Shown here: one piece after another, positions 58,078 to 64,000 of the stretch
Layout: every line of letters starts with the position of its first letter
How positions within the stretch are numbered: position 1 is the stretch's first letter
Source of the DNA: Deroplatys truncata
Taxonomy: Eukaryota > Arthropoda > Insecta > Mantodea > Mantidae
Assembly: GCA_030765065.1 (NCBI GenBank)
Contig: CM060988.1
Location: 174,943,065-175,007,064 of the forward strand
Length of the DNA stretch: 64,000 nucleotides
Direction of reading: 5' to 3'
The notes under the pieces: generated by a model
What the model was told of the DNA's origin: nothing
Databases searched by the model: none
Seen by the model: the letters and a program-made list of their open reading frames with translations, nothing else
Position numbers and translations under genes: made by a program

Positions 58078-58230
58078 TTACAGCTTCTTGGATCCTGGAG
58101 CTTTCAGACACAGCCATGTAGCAGGTGGATCAAATGTGTCTGGTGGTTTGTGCCGAAATTCCATTTCATATGGAACATGCCAGTTGCCTTCCTTATCCAC
58201 CTGAACAACTGGGCTGTACATCAATGGAAA
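58078..58230 (-). CDS. last coding exon of an unidentified host gene (50 residues)
   Basis: A good acceptor, TTTCTGTTTGTAG, precedes an uninterrupted phase-0 frame: FPLMYSPVVQVDKEGNWHV, PYEMEFRHKPPDTFDPPATW, LCLKAPGSKKL, stop TAA. A short 3' UTR with AATAAA follows. The stretch is less AT-rich than its neighbours, has balanced codon use and contains no repeat, all typical of conserved host coding sequence. The Trp-rich, Pro-rich C-terminus looks conserved, but I cannot name the protein. The upstream exons must lie at higher coordinates: the intron begins at 58231 and holds two Penelope-like loci and a mariner, and no further exon was recognised up to 64000. Confidence 0.6.
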   Translation of the reverse strand, partial: FPLMYSPVVQVDKEGNWHVPYEMEFRHKPPDTFDPPATWLCLKAPGSKKL

Positions 58231-58274
58231 CTACAAACAGAAATAAAATCAATCATGTGTTTTTGCTAAAAAAT

Positions 58275-59270
58275 TTTATTTTATTAATAAAAATCTAGTG
58301 GCAACACACTCTAACTTCACTCTTTCAAGATAATTACCTTGTACGCATTTCGAAGACAACGTGTCTTCATCAACAGCTAAGAACCACTAACGAGTCTGTC
58401 GGTTCCGGTGTAGAGGTCGCTGTTGGGGTTTCTGACGTTGACGTCATTTTCGGCTTGATATATTTAAAGATGAGATCCTTTTCCAGAGGGAAATTGAAAT
58501 TCATTAGCTGGCTTTTGCTTTTATTTTTGTATGAGGAGTTTTTCCCATATCGTCAATTCTACTGGATTTTGAATTGATTTATTGGGGTTTTTTTGATTAT
58601 GGATGTTGTGGTTTGTATTCCAGAAATGATATGCGATGGCAGATTTTTCAGCTTCTTTTTGTCTTATATTTCTAAAATGTTCTTTCAATCTCACCCCTAT
58701 GTTCCTTTTTGTTTTGCGTATATATTTAAGTTTGCAATCACTGCAATTTATCTGGTAAATGCCTGGCATTTTAGTTTTAGGAATTTTATCTTTTTGTTTG
58801 TCCTTAATATGTTATTTAAACTATGTTTATTGATGGGTGCTAGTTTGATGTTCCACTGCTTGAATATCTTTTGGAATTTTTTTATGTGCCCAAGGATGAA
58901 ATGTAAAGTTTTTGAAACTATTGTCTTCTGTCATTTTTGATAGTGTGGTAGTTCCTTTCTTTCTTTATCTTTTTTAAATTTTTGGATTTTCTTGTATACT
59001 AATTCTTTTGTAAAGCCATTTTTGTAGGCTACTTCTATGATATTTTGGAGCTCTTTCTTATATTCCTCATCTTTCAAAGGTATGTTTACCAATCTAAAGA
59101 CCAAGCTGTTCAAAACTGCATGTTTATGTGGTCTTGGGTTATATCCTTTATTCTTTATGTAATTATCCGTAAGTGTAGGTTTTCTAAAAATTCCGAATTC
59201 TAATTTACTGTTAGTTCTGATGACTATTATATCCAAGAAAGGGAGTTTGTTGTCTGATTCTATTTCCATT
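58275..59270 (-). mobile_element. Penelope-like element, left arm of a head-to-head pair
   Basis: Minus strand: NKLPFLDIIVIRTNSKLEFG, IFRKPTLTDNYIKNKGYNPR, PHKHAVLNSLVFRLVNIPLK (end of the RT region, 112 codons open), then the endonuclease region GIYQINCSDCKLKYIRKTKR, NIGVRLKEHFRNIRQKE and AIAYHFWNTNHNIHNQ. The 3' end carries the hammerhead-like motif at 58342-58376. Its 5' end is cut at about 59270, where the inverted copy begins. Confidence 0.88.
58342..58376 (-). ncRNA. hammerhead-ribozyme-like motif, left arm
   Basis: CTGTTGA-T-GAAGACA-CGT-TGTCTTC-GAAA-TGCGTA, with CTTAG before and CAAG after (stem I possible with one bulged A). The catalytic box has T in place of A6. Confidence 0.3.
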
Positions 59271-59275
59271 GTGAA

Positions 59276-60085
59276 AGAAGAGGATTATAAGAAAGAGCTC
59301 CAAAATATCATAGAAGTAGCTACAAAAATGGCTTTGAAAAAGAATTAGTATACAAGAAAATCCAAAAATTTAAAAAGGATAAAGAAAGAAAGGAAATTAC
59401 CACACTGCAAAAAATAACAGAAGACAATAGTTTTAAAAACTTTACATTTCATTCTTGGGCACATAAAAAGTTCCAAAAGATATTCAAGCAGTGGAACTGG
59501 CACCCATCAATAAACATAGTTTAAATAACATATTAAGAACGAACACAAAAGATAAAATTCCTAAAACTAAAATACCAGACATTTACCACATAAACTGTAG
59601 TGATTGCAAACTTAAATATATAGGCAAAACAAAAAGGAACATAGGGGTGAGACTGAAAGAACATTTTAGAAATATAAGACAAAAAGAAACTGAAAAACCT
59701 GTCATTGCATATCATTTCTGGCATACAAACCACAACATCCATAATCAAATAAACTTAATTAAGTTGATCCAAAATCCAATAAAATTGACGATATGGATAA
59801 ACTCCTCATACAAAAAAAAAAAAAAAAAAAAAAAAACAAAAGCCAGCTAATGAATTTCAATTTTCCTCTGGAAAAGGATCCCATCTTTAAATATATCAAA
59901 CCGAAAATGACATCAACGTCAGGAAGCCCAACGGCGATCTCTACACCGAAACCGACAGACTCGTTAGTGGCTCTTAGCTGATGATGAAGACAAGTTGTCT
60001 TCGAAATGCGTAGAGGTAATTATCTTGAAAGAGTGAAGTTAGTGTGTGTTGCCACTAGATTTTATTAATATTTTATCTATTTCAC
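59276..60085 (+). mobile_element. Penelope-like element, right arm of a head-to-head pair
   Basis: Begins at EEDYKKELQNIIEVA, 5'-truncated about 190 bp deeper than the left arm. Continues through IYHINCSDCKLKYIGKTKRN, IGVRLKEHFRNIRQKETEK and AYHFWHTNHNIHNQ, a 24-A run at 59813-59836, and the shared 3' end (GTTGCCACTAGATTTTATTA). The left and right 3' ends mirror each other. Confidence 0.88.
59978..60012 (+). ncRNA. hammerhead-ribozyme-like motif, right arm
   Basis: CTGATGA (the invariant box), one extra T, stem II GAAGAC-AAGTT-GTCTTC, GAAA (the second invariant box), then TGCGTA, which can form the two-base-pair stem III seen in Penelope-type hammerheads. Stem I is poor here (CTCTTAG against GAGG). 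Hammerhead motifs are known from the terminal repeats of Penelope-like elements. Confidence 0.4.
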
Positions 60086-60257
60086 TGTGTTTCCCATCAA
60101 GTGTTATGTTAAAATTTTATTTTGTTCTTTATTTGGTAAAGTCCTAAGAAAAATAGAAAAGTATTATTCAGAAGTTAGAGACAGTAAAGCGAAACAATAA
60201 TTTAATTGAATCTTGAGTCGGTGAATACACTAAAACTTCACTTACTTAAATTAATCG

Positions 60258-60294
60258 AACATGTTTCGAAGGCACCACTTGCTTTCATCTTCAG
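60258..60294 (-). ncRNA. hammerhead-ribozyme-like motif, second family
   Basis: CTGAAGA-T-GAAAGCA-AGTGG-TGCCTTC-GAAA-CATGTT. Both invariant boxes are intact; stem II has one mismatch; stem I is weak. Confidence 0.35.
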
Positions 60295-61089
60295 TTTTTT
60301 TCTAACTGAGCATGACGGGAATTTGGGTCCATAGATGTAGGTGGCGCCATCTGGCGTGTACATGATGAAGCTGCTTAGGCTGTTGAGTGGCAGGATTTCA
60401 AAGTTCATTACCGTTTTCATGTGTCTGATTATGTATATGTTTTCCCAAACTTTTAGTTCTGTCCGATTGGTGGTGCATTTCAGGAGCCTGACTTTGGGGT
60501 TAATGTCGTGGTTTGTGGTCCAAAAATGGTTTGCTATAGCAGATTTGTCCATCTGTTTGTTGGATATACATCTGATATACAAGTAGCAATTTTCACAGTT
60601 TATGAGGTAGGTGCCAGGTTTTTGTTCGTGTGGAATTTTATCTTTGACAGAGGAAGCTAGTAGGTTCTGAATTGTGTGTTTATTCTGTGATGCCAATGAT
60701 ATGCTGTATTTTTTGAAGATTTTATTAAACTTGTGATTAAGCTGAAGATGGTATGCGAATTTTATTGAATTCTTGCTTTGGTTACTGCGTACAGAGGACT
60801 GTATTTTCTGTAATGTTTTTTTGTTTCTGGAACTTTTTTATTTTGCTGTGGACTATATTGGTGTTGTAGCCATTTACTTCTGCTATGTGGAGGATGTAGT
60901 TGTATTAATGTTCATATTATTCTTTGTTGAGGGGAAGGTACACAAGTCTGTGGGCAAGGCTGCTGAAAATGGAGTGTTGATGACATTTTGGATGAAACTG
61001 TCACTCTGTATGTGTGGCAGGGGTGGCTTCTTAATATGGTAGCACGTTTGCGCTACAGTCAAAGTCCTGGCTCTCCCTTTAATGTAAAT

Positions 61090-61589
61090 AACATATATGA
61101 TTTATACATTTCGGTTATCATTCTGACATGATCTTGTGGAGTGGACTTTGGCAAGCATTGTATTGTTTGCAGGTGCCAAGTAGTGGACTCCCGGCTGCAA
61201 CCCACATTGGTATAATGGTGAAGTATAGGGAATGATGAACCAAGGGAGCGCAGAGGTGTATGGTGGGGAAGTGAGGGGCATAAGCTGCATGTTATTGGTT
61301 AACCTAATAGTCAGAGAGCATAGAATAAGATGATCAACAGGAGCAATACTTTTCGTTTCATCCCATATACAGAGCCATCTATTGAATTCACAATAAAAGT
61401 TTACCTCACTTCCGGTCTTCTATCTACTGAACTGCATCTCCGACTATACTCTAGTTACCTTGCATCTCTGATAATTATGTTGCCTGTATGCCACGTGTTT
61501 TGTGCCGTGTTGTGTGTATCGGTTTTAATTTATGAATCAAAATGGTTTATTTAGCTAAATACAGGTAAACTTTGCTATAAGGAGAAACA
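61090..61589. other. left part of the insertion in the Penelope-like element
   Basis: No coding sequence is recognised; it precedes the hAT zinc-finger ORF and probably belongs to the same insertion. Confidence 0.35.
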
Positions 61590-61900
61590 ATGAATTCCAT
61601 TCAGTCTCTTTTAATGCAACCGTTTTCAACGCTAAACTTGGAGGAAAAGAATGAAATTAAACGCACTGGCAGTCCCACACCATACCTAAAGATCACTCGG
61701 GTAGTTCAAACAAAAACAAGAAGTTTTAACAGGAATTGTAACAGCGATGTATATGAAAAATATGATTGGATAAGTGGTTGTGATACTAAAAACGCCCTGT
61801 TTTGCTTTCCTTGCGTTTTGTTTGGTGGTGAAGATACATGGAATGATCTGTAGCATCTTCATGAAATGTGCATGTGTTATATATTGTGAATTCTCATTTC
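61590..61900 (+). pseudogene. hAT-type transposase N-terminus (TTF/ZMYM-like zinc finger)
   Basis: MNSIQSLLMQPFSTLNLEEK, then KTRSFNRNCNSDVYEKYDWI and SGCDTKNALFCFPCVLFGGE match the start of insect hAT transposases: RxFNxxWYxKYDWLxGCxxxNxLFCFPCLLFGG, the TTF-type zinc finger that binds the element ends. A stop follows WNDL. The dimerisation and catalytic parts are absent, so this is an internally deleted fragment inserted in the Penelope-like element. Confidence 0.8.
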
Positions 61901-62343
61901 TTGTTTATTTGCATAAATTAATCAGCCTATAGTGAGAAACTTATTCCGTATTTATTACTTAAAACATTTCAAATTGCAAGGATAGTTTTGTGAACCACCA
62001 AAGTTCAGAGTCACCAGCCGCCCCTGATGTGTGGGTTTCCCTAAAAATGCCAAATGAGAGATGGTTTTGTTTCCTGAAGATTTTTAAATCCAAATATGGG
62101 AGGAACCCATCTTTCTCTATTTCCGGTGTGAACTGTATAGAGCTGTCTTGTAGGATGAGGAGTTTTAGGGCATCATCTGTTAGTTTTGTAGGTACTACAG
62201 CAAAAATATTATCTACATATCTGACCCAGCTGTTGAATAGCAATGTGAAGACTTTGGTAATTCTTGTTTCCAAGTGGCTCATGAAAAGTTCAGCAAGGAA
62301 TGGTGAGAGTGGGTTTCCCATAGCCAGCTTCTGGACTAAAGAC

Positions 62344-62569
62344 TAGATGTTTGGGAAAACATACACATAATCAAATGCTTGAAAATGGTAATCAACTTTG
62401 AAATCCTGCCACTCAATAACCTAAGCAGCTTCATCATGGACACACCATGCCACCTACAACTTTGGACCCGAATTCCTGTCATACTCAGTCGGAAAAAAGC
62501 TGAAGATGAAAGCAAGCGGTGCTTTCAAAACATGTTCGATTAATTTAAGTAAGTGAAGTTTTAGTGTAT
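62344..62569 (+). mobile_element. Penelope-like element, second family, 5'-truncated inverted copy
   Basis: VWENIHIIKCLKMVINFEIL and PLNNLSSFIMDTPCHLQLWT repeat the C-terminus of the left copy. Ends with the shared GATTAATTTAAGTAAGTG and GAAGTTTTAGTGT. Confidence 0.85.
62500..62536 (+). ncRNA. hammerhead-ribozyme-like motif, inverted copy
   Basis: CTGAAGA-T-GAAAGCA-AGCGG-TGCTTTC-AAAA-CATGTT. Stem II pairs perfectly; the second box has AAAA in place of GAAA. Confidence 0.3.
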
Positions 62570-62584
62570 CCTAAGAAAAAATTA

Positions 62585-63841
62585 CGAGGCCTGTACATAA
62601 AGTAAGTTTTCCATTCATCCCACAGCTAGCAAATCATATGTTGCATGAAGTGATTGTGGTATGTGATAGAGTAATGATGTGGCATGGTGCATGCGCTAGC
62701 AGAACTTCCCAAGGTCTCACAGTAGCTTCGTAGCAGCAGTTGAAAATGGAAGCTCATATTCCAGCTCCCGCTGCGTGTGAAGTGCAGTCGGTGATAAGTT
62801 TTTGAATACACAGAGCATAGAGCTGATTGAGATTTCATCATCAGTTGTGTCAGGTCTATGGGCCTAACGTCATGAGCAAGCAGAGGTGTGTCGTTTGTGC
62901 AGAGACTTTGCAGGAGGTTACCAAAATGTTCATGATGAGGAGCGCAGTGGGAGGCCATCCATCATTACAAGCGACCTTGTGCGGGAACGCATTATGGAGA
63001 ATCGTCACTTCACAATCTCAGAACTCAGCAATCAGTTCCCATAAATGTACCACTGTCACGGAGCACCTGTTGGTCTAGGAATTATGTGCCAGGTGGGTGC
63101 CAAAGCAGCTGACTCCAGAACACAAAGCAAAGCGCATGGGGGTAGCTTTGACTTTTCTGCAGTGGCGCCATGATGGCGGCGATGTGTTTCTGGACCAGAT
63201 CATCACAGGTGATGAAACGTGGGTGTAGCATTCAATGCATTGGCATCACAGTGGCTCTGCCTGCAAGATTAAATTCAAGTACTGTGTTCGATGTTCTAGG
63301 ACAGACAAGGAGTTCTCCTCGTTGAATTCCTGACCAGAGGTGAGACAGTGAATGTCGAAAGTTTCTGCAAAACAATGCAGAAATTGTGACAAATCATTCA
63401 GAGCAAGTGCTGCGGGAAGCTTAATGCCAGTTTTGTTTTGCTGCACGGTAACTCGACCACACATGACTCGACAACAGAGCTCCTGCAAACAATCGGCTAG
63501 GAGGTGTTTGATCATCCACTCTACAACCCAGACCTTGCTCCCAGTGATTTCCATTTGTTCTGGAACCTCAAGGAATTCCTGTCCAGTCGGAATCAGCTTT
63601 TCAGACTGATTGAGAGGCAGAGATGGCTCTCACACAGTGGTTCCAATCCCAGGTGGCAGACTCCTATGGCACAGGGAAACAAAAGTTGGTCCCACAGTAT
63701 GACAAATGTCTGAATTTTGGTGGTGAATATGTTGAAAAATTATGCAACACTTCCTATATCTGTTTCAATAAATCTTTTAATTACACCGTGTTTTGCTTCT
63801 ATTCACAGACCCAGGGAAATTTATTTTATGGATACGCCTCG
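62585..63841 (+). mobile_element. mariner (DD34D), full length (1257 bp), decayed
   Basis: Inverted ends CGAGGCCTGTACATAAAGTA at the left and, on the minus strand, CGAGGCGTATCCATAAAATA at the right, flanked by TA (62583-62584, 63842-63843). Coding remains in order: MEAHIPAPAACEVQSVIKFL, DEERSGRPSIITSDLVRERI, the TGDETWV-like site at about 63210 (ITGDETWV then a stop), VLLVEFLTRGETVNVESFC, FDHPLYNPDLAPSDFHLFWN (third aspartate), LNFGGEYVEK (C-terminus). The HDNxxxH block is worn. Many stops and frame changes. Confidence 0.88.
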
Positions 63842-63843
63842 TA

Positions 63844-64000
63844 CAATTGGCTTGTCTATGAAATTTGATCCTGGTTTCAGCAGATAACTACTAAATTCAG
63901 TAAATTTAATAACTAAATATTGGGATACAGTGGCAATGGCCCATGGTTATTGGGAGGTCGGCACCAGGTAGTTAGAGATAAACAACAATAATTAGCGCTC
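63844..64000. other. no gene recognised
   Basis: Unique-looking AT-rich flank up to the window edge. GGTTATTGGGAGGTCGGCAC near 63950 faintly recalls a SINE B box but lacks an A box. Confidence 0.3.

Larger units (their letters stand above)
60228..62343 (-). mobile_element. Penelope-like element, second family, interrupted by a hAT piece
   Basis: Minus strand, 62321-61960: MGNPLSPFLAELFMSHLE (RT motif B), RYVD (motif C region), FLPYLDLKIFRKQNHLSFGI. After the insertion: HPKCHQHSIFSSLAHRLVYL (about 60970). Then PGTYLINCENC, AIANHFWTTNHDI, and KVWENIYIIRHMKTVMNFEI to FETCSINLSK (60696-60238). The endonuclease region is shortened between ENCYLY and the KSAIANHFW block. Same family as 54040-55290. 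Confidence 0.85.

Noticed and set aside
63940-63975. SINE head at the window edge
   Set aside because: Only a weak B-box-like string, no A box.

Overview
The window reads as a repeat-packed stretch of an insect genome. It is AT-rich and gene-poor, with a cuticle-type secreted protein gene, many mariner/Tc1 transposons, several tRNA-derived SINE families, non-LTR retrotransposons and Penelope-like elements. The repeat mix suggests a large-genome polyneopteran such as a cockroach or termite, but that is inference; no species marker is visible.

Host genes. (1) A 255-residue secreted, proline/valine-rich protein lies on the minus strand. Exon 1 (34608-34619) encodes only MKLV. Exon 2 (11738-12493) completes the signal peptide and encodes the rest. 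The phase-0 intron between them is 22,114 bp and is filled with mobile elements. A poly(A) signal (11653-11658) and TATA boxes upstream of exon 1 frame the gene. (2) The last coding exon and 3' UTR of another minus-strand gene lie at 57949-58230; its product is not recognised. (3) Two weaker minus-strand exon candidates lie at 42848-43123 and 55563-55608.

Mobile DNA, left to right. 0-9 kb: a 65-bp minisatellite, a LINE split by a 966-bp insertion, a solo LTR and a transposase remnant. 10-44 kb: more than twenty copies and fragments of one unclassified ~0.85-0.95 kb repeat (here called Rep900) in both orientations, often joined end to end, with nested SINEs, a palindromic MITE and mariner remnants. 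43-50 kb: a dense block of Tc1/mariner elements, three with both terminal inverted repeats and a fourth reduced to a MITE, plus a pogo-like MITE and a long SINE. 50-54 kb: two LINEs, one split by a solo LTR. 54-62.6 kb: Penelope-like elements with GIY-YIG endonuclease remains, two of them arranged as head-to-head inverted copies and carrying hammerhead-ribozyme-like motifs near their ends. 62.6-63.8 kb: a full-length mariner.

Almost every transposon is inactive by decay. The nesting (SINE in Rep900, SINE in Penelope, LTR in LINE, LTR in MITE, hAT piece in Penelope) gives a relative age order. No prokaryotic features, CRISPR arrays or rRNA genes are present.
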